From: an uncultured Bacteroidales bacterium
GTDB taxonomy: Bacteria > Bacteroidota > Bacteroidia > Bacteroidales > Muribaculaceae
Direction of reading: 5' to 3'
NCBI GenBank assembly: GCA_905210435.1
Contig: CAJLWO010000062.1
Span: forward strand, 1-15,394
DNA: 15,394 nucleotides
Made by a program: the position numbers and the translations under genes. Below, piece by piece: positions 1 to 7,262 of this stretch (its first letter is position 1; every line of letters starts with the position of its first letter). Below the pieces are notes generated by a model. That model made no database searches and was not told the DNA's origin. It saw only the letters and a list, made by a program, of their open reading frames with translations.

Positions 1-99
1 TACCAACTGGAAGTTCGGGGATTTCAACATCAACATACTGATGCTGGGCGTGACAGATGTCAAGATGACAGTCATCAGAAAAATAAACAGTTTTTTCAT
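1..99 (-). CDS. 5' end of a left-facing reading frame with a SusC-type signal peptide (partial)
   Basis: The minus strand is open from an ATG at 99-97 to the window edge. Its first residues, MKKLFIFLMTVILTSV, closely match the first residues of the right-hand SusC gene (MKKLFLLLMTVVLTSA). The DNA around the start codon is almost identical to that upstream of 672 because both lie in an inverted repeat. After about residue 16 the sequence no longer resembles a SusC N-terminus: there is no Ala-Gln cleavage site and no carboxypeptidase-regulatory-like start. The opposite strand (2-109, stop at 110-112) is also open and reads TNWKFGDFNINI, which resembles a SusC barrel strand. This may therefore be a second phase-variable outer-membrane gene, or a rearrangement junction. 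No promoter faces it in the present orientation. Confidence 0.35.
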   Translation of the reverse strand, partial: MKKLFIFLMTVILTSVTPSISMLMLKSPNFQLV

Positions 100-150
100 A
101 CTAAGTAATTAATTAGACAATAAAATATAATAATGATTTAATAATCAACT
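85..150. repeat. Left arm of 66-bp inverted repeat (candidate inversion site)
   Basis: The reverse complement of this segment matches 621-686 at 65 of 66 positions; the one difference is at 140 versus 631. Weaker similarity continues outward into the signal-peptide codons to about position 56, and stops on the inner side just past 150. The arm includes a start codon (99-97) and the palindrome TAATTAATTA (106-115). Arms of this length and identity around a promoter are typical of Bacteroidetes invertible DNA. Confidence 0.85.
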
Positions 151-170
151 GTTTATGTTAATAACTTGTG

Positions 171-193
171 CCCGTTTCTTGGTAAGAAACGGG
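171..193. other. Perfect 10-bp stem-loop in left end of invertible segment
   Basis: The stem arms 171-180 and 184-193 are perfectly complementary around a GGT loop. The core CTTGGTAAG recurs at 585-593 in the susC leader, so the two ends of the segment carry related leader-type hairpins. Confidence 0.7.
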
Positions 194-196
194 CAT

Positions 197-235
197 GGCG
201 AGTTATTGCACTGGCAATCAGTGCAATAACTCGCC
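197..235. terminator. Perfect 17-bp stem-loop, possible terminator or insulator
   Basis: The arms 197-213 and 219-235 are perfectly complementary around a 5-base loop (GCAAT). No T-run follows on either strand, so it is not a textbook intrinsic terminator. Its strength and position, just inside the left inverted-repeat arm, suggest it blocks read-through into whichever gene is switched off. After inversion it would sit directly upstream of susC. The terminator role is inference. Confidence 0.45.
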
Positions 236-532
236 TCGAATACACATTAATTATATATGGAATTTGCGATGCGATGTGACGGTGTTTTTTGAGGTATGAC
301 CTCAGGGAAGCAACTTTGCCGCAGCCACGGGACCATCTGATTTAGGGCATTATGGGGGTGAAATCAAAATGTAAATGCTGATAAGAATTTTTTGGATATG
401 CAAAATGAATAAATTCGGTATATCGGTCATTTTCTAATGTTTGATTATCAAAACATTACAAATAAATATTAAAAAATCCAATATTTATGGATTAGTTATC
501 AAAATGTTAACACCTAAAAAAATATGCTTACA

Positions 533-566
533 TTTGTTTAAAATTCAGGTATTTTTGCTATCTTTG
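533..566 (+). promoter_or_regulatory. Bacteroidetes-type promoter for the SusC operon
   Basis: A -33 element TTTG (533-536) and a -7 element TATCTTTG (559-566) match the Bacteroidetes primary sigma factor consensus TTTG / TAnnTTTG. The spacer is 22 bases, slightly longer than the usual 19-21. Transcription would start around 572-576, giving a leader of about 100 nucleotides that crosses the right inverted-repeat arm and leads to the ATG at 672. The promoter lies inside the putative invertible segment. Confidence 0.75.
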
Positions 567-573
567 CGAACTA

Positions 574-600
574 TCCGTCTGTTTCTTGGTAAGAGGCGGA
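574..600 (+). promoter_or_regulatory. Leader stem-loop at the start of the susC transcript
   Basis: The outer stem pairs 574-580 with 594-600 (one G-U pair) and the inner stem pairs CTT with AAG around GGT, with a 4-base bulge. It begins almost at the predicted transcription start, so it would form the 5' end of the mRNA, where it could stabilise the message. Its core sequence is shared with the hairpin at 171-193. Confidence 0.5.
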
Positions 601-620
601 TGCGAGCTACCAATATAATT

Positions 621-686
621 AGTTGATTATCAAATCATTATTATATTTTATTGTCTAATTAATTACTTAGTATGAAAAAACTGTTT
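621..686. repeat. Right arm of 66-bp inverted repeat (candidate inversion site)
   Basis: This is the partner of the arm at 85-150. It spans the last 51 bases of the susC leader and the first five codons of susC. A crossover anywhere in it would swap only near-identical leader and signal-peptide sequence, so both flanking reading frames would stay intact after inversion. Confidence 0.85.
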
Positions 687-3600
687 TTACTTCTCATGAC
701 AGTTGTGCTTACATCGGCTGTTGCGCTTGCGCAGAACCGTACGATAAGCGGTACTGTCATGTCGGCAGCCGACGATGAGCCGCTCCCAGGAGCAGCCGTT
801 CAGCCCGTTGGCGGAGGTGTCGGCGTCGCAACCGATGTCGACGGTAATTTCACCATCTCAGTGCCGAAGAATGTCACCAAACTGACAGTATCCTACATCG
901 GTATGATTGCACAGACAGTTGACATTACCTCCGACAAACTGGTAATCAAACTGCAGAACGCAGCCAACGTACTCGACGACGTCATCGTCACTGCCTACGG
1001 CCAGTCCACGCGCCAGGCCTTTACCGGTACTGCCGCTGTGGTTTCGGCTGCGGAAATCGAAAAGACCCAGGTATCAAACGTGCTCAATGCACTCACCGGT
1101 AAAGCTCCCGGTCTGCAGGTGTTCAACAGTTCGGGTCAGCCCGGCAGCGGCCCCTCGCAGATGCGTATCCGCGGTGTGTCATCAGTTATGAGCAGTGTGG
1201 ACAATGAGCCTCTTATCGTGCTCGACGGCGTGCCTTTCGCAGGTGTCATATCAGCCATCAACCCCAACGACGTTGAGTCGCTCACAGTATCGACCGACGC
1301 TGCCGCAAACGCCCTCTACGGTGCACGCGGTGCCAACGGTGTAATCTTCATCACTACCAAGAAAGGTAAAGCCGGACAGCAGGCTACCGTCACTCTCGAT
1401 GCCAAATGGGGTGCCAATACCCGCGCAACACAGGATTACAACACAATAAAGAATCCTGCCCTTTACTACGAGACTTACTACAACTCTCTGAGCAACTACT
1501 ACCAGTCGCTCGGCATGAGCCCCGAGACAGCATGCCGTCAGGCCAACGCCCAGATGATCTACGGCAACGGTACCGGTCTGGGCTACCAGGTGTACAACGT
1601 ACCCGACGGCGAGCTCTTCATCGGCATGAACGGACGCATGAACCCCAACGCTACCCTCGGACGCCTCGTCAACTACAACGGCCAGGATTATTACCTCACT
1701 CCCGACAACTGGCTTGACAACACTTATTCTTCAAGCCTGCGCCAGGAATACAACCTGTCGGTAAGCAGCGCTACCGATAAGGGCGATTTCTATGCTTCAT
1801 TCGGCTACCTGAAGAACGAGGGTATCATCAAAAACACCAGCTTCGAGCGTTTCGCAGGCCGTTTGGCTGCAAACTCGCAGGTTAAATCATGGTTGAAAGT
1901 GGGCGCCGACATGTCGTACACGCACTATGAGAACAAAGCGATGTCGGGCGACGGTAGCACCACGCTCTCGTCCAACCCCCTCGCCATGGCAGTAGGCATC
2001 GCTCCGATCTACCCGATGTTCCTCCGCGACGGCAAAGGCCAGATCATGACCAACCAGGTAGGAATGATTCTCTATGACTACGGTAATGGCGAGAATGCAG
2101 GCATGAGCCGTCCTTCGGGCGCATCGGCCGGCAGCAACGGTATGTCATACACCCGCTACAACACCAACCTCACTACCGGCAACTCCGTCAATGCTACCGG
2201 TATCATCGAAATCCGTTTCCTCAAAGACTTCAAGTTCACTTCGAAGAACAACGTATACCTCGATGAGAAACGAGGCCAGAGCCTGACCAACCCGTATGTA
2301 GGTTCAGGTGTAGCCACCGGCGGCGCAGTGAGCGTATCTCACAGCCGCTTCACCCTCGCTACCTACCAGCAACTCTTGAACTGGAACCATACTTTCGGCG
2401 AGCACAATGTATCGGCCCTCTTCGGTCACGAAAACTCTTATCAGCGCAAATCAGCTCTTGCAGCTGACCGCACACAGCTCTTCATCCCCGACATCGCCGA
2501 GCTCGACAACGCAGTAGTCGACGGCACCATGGAGTCGTACACATCTTCCTACAACAACGAGGGATGGCTCTTCCAGGGTCAGTACGACTATATGTCGAAA
2601 TACTTCGGTAACGTTTCGTTCCGTCGCGACGCTTCTTCGAAATTCCACCCCAAACACCGCTGGGGCAATTTTTGGTCGATCGGCGGCGCCTGGATTCTTT
2701 CAAAGGAAGACTTCCTGCACGTTGACTGGATCAACGAACTCAAGTACAAGATTTCTTACGGCGAACAGGGCAACGACGGTATCGGTTCATACCTCTACAC
2801 CAACCGCTACACAGTGGTCAACGTAGGCGACAAACCCGCCATCTCCCCCTCTACTGTAAAGGGCAACCCCAACATCACCTGGGAAAAGAACGGCAACTTC
2901 AACACCGGTATCGAATTTTCACTTTTCAACTACCGACTGACCGGTGAAATAGACTACTACTTCCGCAAGACCACCGGCATGCTCTACAGCAAGCCGCTCG
3001 CAGCCTCTACCGGCTATTCCAACATCTACGAGAACTTCGGTAACATGACCAACCAGGGTATCGAGCTGCAGTTGAACGGCACTCCCATCTCTACCCGCGA
3101 CTGGACATGGGATATCCACATGAACCTCACCTACCTGCGCAACCGCGTCACCAAACTTCCCGATACCAACAAGAAGATGGAAGTCGAAGGCTATCAGGGT
3201 TCGGCATCAGCCGGCAAGTTCATCGGCGAAGGACTTCCGATGTACACATGGTACTGCTACGACTGGGCAGGCGTTGACCCCAATACGGGTGAAGGCCTCT
3301 ACTGGAAAGACGTGGTTGAAAACGGCAAGGTCGTAGGCCGCGAGAAAGTGACCTACAAGGGTGACCCGACACAATACCTCAACGGCTCGGCTCTCAACGA
3401 CGTGTACGGCGGTTTCGGAACCACTCTCAGCTGGAAAGACATCGACTTCTCGGTTGACTTCGCTTACGGCCTGGGCGGCAAGGTAATGGACTCAAGCTAC
3501 AAGGGCTACATGATGACTCCGAACGCATCGGGCGTCGGTGGCGCATTCCATGCCGACGTGCTCAACTCATGGTCGCCTGCCAACCCCAATTCCGACATAC

Positions 3601-3884
3601 CCCGCTGGCAGTTCGGCGACGAGGATATCTCTACCTCCAACCGCTTCCTCACCAGCGCTTCCTACCTGAGCCTGCAGAACATCAACCTCGGCTACACCCT
3701 TCCGCGCAACATCACGAAGAAATTCTTCGTTGAGAAACTCCGCGTATACTTCGCCGCCGAGAACGTATGGCTGTGGTCAAAACGTCAGGGTCTCGACCCG
3801 CGCCAGGACATCTCAGGCGCCACCACCAACGCCTACTATTCACCCATCCGCACACTCACCGGCGGTTTAACTCTTACTTTCTAA
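672..3884 (+). CDS. SusC/RagA-family TonB-dependent outer-membrane transporter
   Basis: This 1070-residue protein forms the outer-membrane channel that works with the SusD-like lipoprotein encoded next to it, importing large nutrients with TonB energy. A signal peptide ends near residue 20 (ALA-Q). A carboxypeptidase-regulatory-like beta-sandwich follows (about 23-105, starting TISGTVMS). Next comes the TonB-box-like VLDDVIVTAYG (100-110), then the plug domain ending in the typical GVIFITTKKGK (from 223), then the beta-barrel to the terminal Phe. The size is normal for the family. There is no N-terminal STN domain, so no sign of sigma/anti-sigma signalling. The start codon lies in the inverted repeat, so expression is probably phase-variable. 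Substrate cannot be read from sequence; peptides are possible given the nearby secreted protease. Confidence 0.96.
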   Translation: MKKLFLLLMTVVLTSAVALAQNRTISGTVMSAADDEPLPGAAVQPVGGGVGVATDVDGNFTISVPKNVTKLTVSYIGMIAQTVDITSDKLVIKLQNAANVLDDVIVTAYGQSTRQAFTGTAAVVSAAEIEKTQVSNVLNALTGKAPGLQVFNSSGQPGSGPSQMRIRGVSSVMSSVDNEPLIVLDGVPFAGVISAINPNDVESLTVSTDAAANALYGARGANGVIFITTKKGKAGQQATVTLDAKWGANTRATQDYNTIKNPALYYETYYNSLSNYYQSLGMSPETACRQANAQMIYGNGTGLGYQVYNVPDGELFIGMNGRMNPNATLGRLVNYNGQDYYLTPDNWLDNTYSSSLRQEYNLSVSSATDKGDFYASFGYLKNEGIIKNTSFERFAGRLAANSQVKSWLKVGADMSYTHYENKAMSGDGSTTLSSNPLAMAVGIAPIYPMFLRDGKGQIMTNQVGMILYDYGNGENAGMSRPSGASAGSNGMSYTRYNTNLTTGNSVNATGIIEIRFLKDFKFTSKNNVYLDEKRGQSLTNPYVGSGVATGGAVSVSHSRFTLATYQQLLNWNHTFGEHNVSALFGHENSYQRKSALAADRTQLFIPDIAELDNAVVDGTMESYTSSYNNEGWLFQGQYDYMSKYFGNVSFRRDASSKFHPKHRWGNFWSIGGAWILSKEDFLHVDWINELKYKISYGEQGNDGIGSYLYTNRYTVVNVGDKPAISPSTVKGNPNITWEKNGNFNTGIEFSLFNYRLTGEIDYYFRKTTGMLYSKPLAASTGYSNIYENFGNMTNQGIELQLNGTPISTRDWTWDIHMNLTYLRNRVTKLPDTNKKMEVEGYQGSASAGKFIGEGLPMYTWYCYDWAGVDPNTGEGLYWKDVVENGKVVGREKVTYKGDPTQYLNGSALNDVYGGFGTTLSWKDIDFSVDFAYGLGGKVMDSSYKGYMMTPNASGVGGAFHADVLNSWSPANPNSDIPRWQFGDEDISTSNRFLTSASYLSLQNINLGYTLPRNITKKFFVEKLRVYFAAENVWLWSKRQGLDPRQDISGATTNAYYSPIRTLTGGLTLTF

Positions 3885-3908
3885 CCAACTTACAGAGTAA
3901 ATACAATT

Positions 3909-5516
3909 ATGAAAAATATATTGAAATCGGCTCTTCTCTGCACAGTCGCCGCCTCGTTGCCGCTGACCTCGTGTATTGACGAAACTGAGCCTACAAGCGG
4001 AGTGACCGAGGAGCAGCTCCAAGGCTCGGACAAAGGTCTTGAAGCCATGGTATCGGCAATGCCGGCCTACATGAAGACCTACCACGTATGGTCGACTCAG
4101 GCGTGCGACTTCGGTTACCCCTCAATCATGATTGCCCGCAACTTCATGACCGGCGACTGCTTCCAGCCTTACAACGGCTACCAGCACTTCTATTCATATC
4201 AGAGCGTCAGCAAGAACCTTGACGACGAGTATCTGATGTCGCAGATCAACTGGTACTTCTACAACTTCGCCGTGCGTACCTGCGAGTCACTCATCAACAC
4301 AATCGACCCGAACACCGATGTCGCCTACCAGCAGAGCTATCTCGCCCAGGGTATCGCCTATCGTGCGGCACTCCTTCTTGACATGGCGCGCACCTACGAG
4401 TACCTGCCGAGCGAAATCAGCCCGATCAACAAGAGCGGCAACGATATTTCCGGCCTGACAGTGCCCGTGACTATTCCCGGCGTCACCGACCCCGACAACA
4501 ACCCGCGTATGCCCCACAACGATATGCGCGACTATCTCCTCTCCGAGCTCGACAAAGCCATCGAACTCTTCACCAAATCAAACATTGCTCCCTCAAGCAA
4601 ACTGCAGCCGTCGCTCGGCGTGGTACACGGTCTGAAAGCACGCGTGTACATGTGGGACGAAAATTATCCCAAAGCAGCTGAAGAAGCTGATCTCGCCATC
4701 GCCGCCAGCGGTGCCAAACCTCTCACCCGCGACCAGTTCCTCGACCCGAAATCCGGCTTCAACGACATGTCGCAGTCGGCATGGATGTGGGCTCTCCAGC
4801 TTGAGGCCAACGACGACGGCATCTACTGGAGCAGCTGGGGCTCGTTCATGGTATCGGAAGCCACAATCGGCTATGCCGGCCAGCACAACACCACACCTAT
4901 GGTCGACAAGGCATTCTATGAATCAATACCTGACGACGACTGGCGCAAGCTCGCCTTCAAGGCTCCCGCAGGCTCGGCCCTTTCAGGTCAGGAACCTTTC
5001 CTCAACGCAAGCAAAGGCGCCACTATCCCCGCCTACTCTTCAATCAAATTCCGTCCCGGACAGGGCAACGTGAACGACTGGACAGTGACCAATGCCATCT
5101 CAATCCCCCTGATGCGCGTCGAGGAAATGTACCTCATCAAGGCCGAGGCTCTCGCCCACACCAGCTTCGCACAGGGCAAGAACGCACTCGACGGCTTCGT
5201 CCAGACCTACCGCTACGCCGACTACATCAACCCGGCTACCGACCAGGAATCGCTCATCAAAGAGTGCTTCAAGCAGAAGAGCATCGAGCTTTGGGGCGAA
5301 GGACAGATATTCTTCGACATCAAGCGCCTCAACGTATCGGTGACCCGCGCTTACGCCGGCACCAACTGGCCTCAGGGCTGCCGCTTCAACACCGTCGGCC
5401 GTCCCGGCTGGACCACATGGCCTTTCGTCGACTACGAGGCTAACTTCAACAAAGGCGTTGAAGGCTGGCTCAACCCCAACATCGGCAATATGTTCACTTC
5501 ACTTGACAACATTTAG
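3909..5516 (+). CDS. SusD/RagB-family surface lipoprotein
   Basis: This 535-residue protein would be the substrate-binding lid on the SusC channel, on the outer face of the outer membrane. The signal peptide ends in the lipobox LPLTSC with Cys22 as the lipidated residue, followed by acidic residues that favour surface export. The N-terminal part is helical and TPR-like, with RMPHNDMRDYLLSELDKAIE and GLKARVYMWDENYPKAAEEA as typical SusD helices. The C-terminal SusD/RagB region contains IPLMRVEEMYLIKAEALAH (about 399-417). It starts 24 bases after susC and is surely co-transcribed. Length is usual for the family. The ligand is unknown. Confidence 0.95.
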   Translation: MKNILKSALLCTVAASLPLTSCIDETEPTSGVTEEQLQGSDKGLEAMVSAMPAYMKTYHVWSTQACDFGYPSIMIARNFMTGDCFQPYNGYQHFYSYQSVSKNLDDEYLMSQINWYFYNFAVRTCESLINTIDPNTDVAYQQSYLAQGIAYRAALLLDMARTYEYLPSEISPINKSGNDISGLTVPVTIPGVTDPDNNPRMPHNDMRDYLLSELDKAIELFTKSNIAPSSKLQPSLGVVHGLKARVYMWDENYPKAAEEADLAIAASGAKPLTRDQFLDPKSGFNDMSQSAWMWALQLEANDDGIYWSSWGSFMVSEATIGYAGQHNTTPMVDKAFYESIPDDDWRKLAFKAPAGSALSGQEPFLNASKGATIPAYSSIKFRPGQGNVNDWTVTNAISIPLMRVEEMYLIKAEALAHTSFAQGKNALDGFVQTYRYADYINPATDQESLIKECFKQKSIELWGEGQIFFDIKRLNVSVTRAYAGTNWPQGCRFNTVGRPGWTTWPFVDYEANFNKGVEGWLNPNIGNMFTSLDNI

Positions 5517-5530
5517 ACCATAGCAAGAAA

Positions 5531-7153
5531 ATGAAAAATATAACAAAACTTTTCGCAATAGCGGCTTTGGCTTTCACATTGGGGGCATGCTCCGATGACG
5601 AGCCGAAATTCAACCCCGCTCCGGCTGTTCCCGAGCTTCCGGTTTTCTTCTCGCTTGAGAACGAGACCAATCTCGAAATCTACGAGAACACCACATCGCT
5701 CGAAGTGCCCGTCTACCGCAAATCGACCGAAGGCGCCCTGACAGTGCCCGTCACTGTGACTGTCACTCCCGATGCCGACGGCTTCAGCATCCCCGCATCA
5801 GTTGAATTTGCCGACGGCGAAGCGGAAGCCATATTTGACATCGCCCTCGACATGGCTACCATCAAAGCCCGCACCGACTACAATGTGACACTGTCGATTG
5901 CCGACGGAGTCGAGACTCCCTACTACGCCGACAAAGTCACATACAAGCTCAACTATTCACCCTGGGAACTCGTGACCGGCACTGACAAGAACGGCAACGA
6001 GGTGACCAAAGCGCTCTTCCGCGACGACATCATAGCGCCTCTGTACGGACTTGATCCCGTAGAATACGAGGTAGAGATGCAAGCCAACCCGGTCAACACG
6101 AATATCATCCGCATCGTTGACCCCTACGGCGAAGCATGGCCCTATCTCCCCGCCGGAGCATACGATGACAGCGAGCACCACTACATGTACTTCAACATCA
6201 GCAACCCCAACGCTGTATTCCTCTGCGACAAGGATGGTATAGCCCTCGGAACTGACGGCTCGGACTTCGAATTCCATACAGGTCTTACACTTGATGCCGA
6301 CGGCGAGATTCTCATCACCTCATATTACAACTACTACGTGTACAACGACCGTAAACCGACGGCCGAGATGGGCGGCAAGCTCCAGCAGGGCAACCTGACT
6401 TACGGTAAAGACCAGCTGCTCGTAGCATTTGCCAGCGACCCCGAAGGACTCTATTACGGCAACCGCAACGAAATGTTCCGCATCATCTGGCCGGGCGCGG
6501 AGGAATATGTCGACCCGTCGACAATCTGGAACCCGATCGGTACCGGACAATTCACCGACGGTATCCTCTTCCCGCTCGCAGTAATGGAAGATGAGAACGA
6601 AGAACTTCCCACCTACGGTGTCGAGGTACGTCAATACGCCGGCGACCCCAACATGTTCCGCATCATGAACCCGTGGAAGGCAGGCGTTTGCCCCTACGGC
6701 GTCGACTACACCGGCGACCTCTACATCGAGCTTGACACCACCAACCCCGACTGCGTGGTAATGCCGCGTCAGTCCACAGGTCTGACATTCGGCTCCAACG
6801 GCACGCTCTATATCATGAACTATGCCGCCTATCTGCTTAACCAGGGCGGTACGGCCAATGATGTAATCAGCCAGGGCGTCAACGACACCTACAAGGACGG
6901 CGTAATCTACTCCGCACCGGGCAATCTCCTGTGGGGATTCGCGGTCAACGGTTCTATCCGCCTGAACCAGGGTGAATATGAGTGGCAGCTCGTAATGCCG
7001 AGCGCACCCGCCGAACCTACCGCCAAGAATGCTCCCGCACGTACATTCAACGGCAACGGTCCGCTCGCCCTCACCCCCCGCGCAAAGCAGCAGGCACGCG
7101 CAGCATGGGCCACGACAGAACCCGCGTTCTCCTACGCGACTAAATCGCTCTGA
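5531..7153 (+). CDS. Surface lipoprotein with Calx-beta-like N-terminus and an internal duplication
   Basis: This 540-residue protein occupies the SusE/SusF position in the operon, 14 bases after susD, and is probably an accessory surface ligand-binding protein. The lipobox is LGAC with Cys20, followed by SDDEPK, an acidic surface-export-like signal. Residues about 38-145 look like a Calx-beta or related beta-sandwich (short strands and VTVTVTPDADGFS-type loops). Two related modules follow: about 158-275 and 336-440. Matching pieces are YEVEMQ/YGVEVRQ, IIRIVDPYGEAWPY/MFRIMNPWKAGVCPY, NPNAVFLC/NPDCVVMP and the closing ILITSYYNYYVYN/LYIMNYAAYLLN. The tail (about 500-540) is Ala/Pro-rich and low in complexity. 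No enzymatic motif was seen. The binding role comes from operon position only. Confidence 0.85.
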   Translation: MKNITKLFAIAALAFTLGACSDDEPKFNPAPAVPELPVFFSLENETNLEIYENTTSLEVPVYRKSTEGALTVPVTVTVTPDADGFSIPASVEFADGEAEAIFDIALDMATIKARTDYNVTLSIADGVETPYYADKVTYKLNYSPWELVTGTDKNGNEVTKALFRDDIIAPLYGLDPVEYEVEMQANPVNTNIIRIVDPYGEAWPYLPAGAYDDSEHHYMYFNISNPNAVFLCDKDGIALGTDGSDFEFHTGLTLDADGEILITSYYNYYVYNDRKPTAEMGGKLQQGNLTYGKDQLLVAFASDPEGLYYGNRNEMFRIIWPGAEEYVDPSTIWNPIGTGQFTDGILFPLAVMEDENEELPTYGVEVRQYAGDPNMFRIMNPWKAGVCPYGVDYTGDLYIELDTTNPDCVVMPRQSTGLTFGSNGTLYIMNYAAYLLNQGGTANDVISQGVNDTYKDGVIYSAPGNLLWGFAVNGSIRLNQGEYEWQLVMPSAPAEPTAKNAPARTFNGNGPLALTPRAKQQARAAWATTEPAFSYATKSL

Positions 7154-7192
7154 TAACCAACCGGATATAGGAGCAAATCCCCTATAAACACT

Positions 7193-7242
7193 GACAATAA
7201 GCGAGTCGTCACGGCAACAAAGCCGTCGACTCGCTGATTGTC
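7193..7242. terminator. Long imperfect hairpin after the SusCD operon
   Basis: GACAATAAGCGAGTCG (7193-7208) pairs with 7227-7242 with one mismatch, and ACGGC pairs with GCCGT inside, leaving a 2-base bulge. It sits in the 109-bp gap between the lipoprotein gene and the peptidase gene. It lacks a clear T-run, so it may be a partial terminator or a message-stabilising structure that separates operon expression from the peptidase. No convincing promoter was found between it and the peptidase start. Confidence 0.5.
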
Positions 7243-7262
7243 GTTTAATAACCATAACCGAT

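Larger units (their letters stand above)
151..620. other. Putative invertible promoter segment
   Basis: This 470-bp AT-rich segment lies between the two inverted-repeat arms. It has no convincing gene. It carries one recognisable Bacteroidetes promoter, at its right end and pointing right, and stem-loops near both ends that share the sequence GTTTCTTGGTAAGA (174-187 and 581-594, same orientation). No matching promoter pointing left was found inside it. Between about 241 and 530 only AT-rich sequence and two copies of a TTTGAT/ATCAAA-like motif are visible. The layout fits an on/off or left/right switch: the promoter now drives the SusC operon, and inversion would disconnect it. No recombinase gene is in the window. 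Inversion itself is inferred, not observed. Confidence 0.7.

Noticed and set aside
288..306. Small dyad GAGGT-ATG-ACCTC
   Set aside because: Only a 5-bp stem with no T-run on the correct side; too weak to call a terminator.
441..626. 61-codon frame inside the invertible segment
   Set aside because: TTG start, lysine/isoleucine-rich low-complexity product, and it overlaps the susC promoter and leader.
4711..5073. 120-codon frame overlapping susD in another frame
   Set aside because: Serine/proline/arginine-rich product typical of a shadow frame in GC-rich coding DNA.
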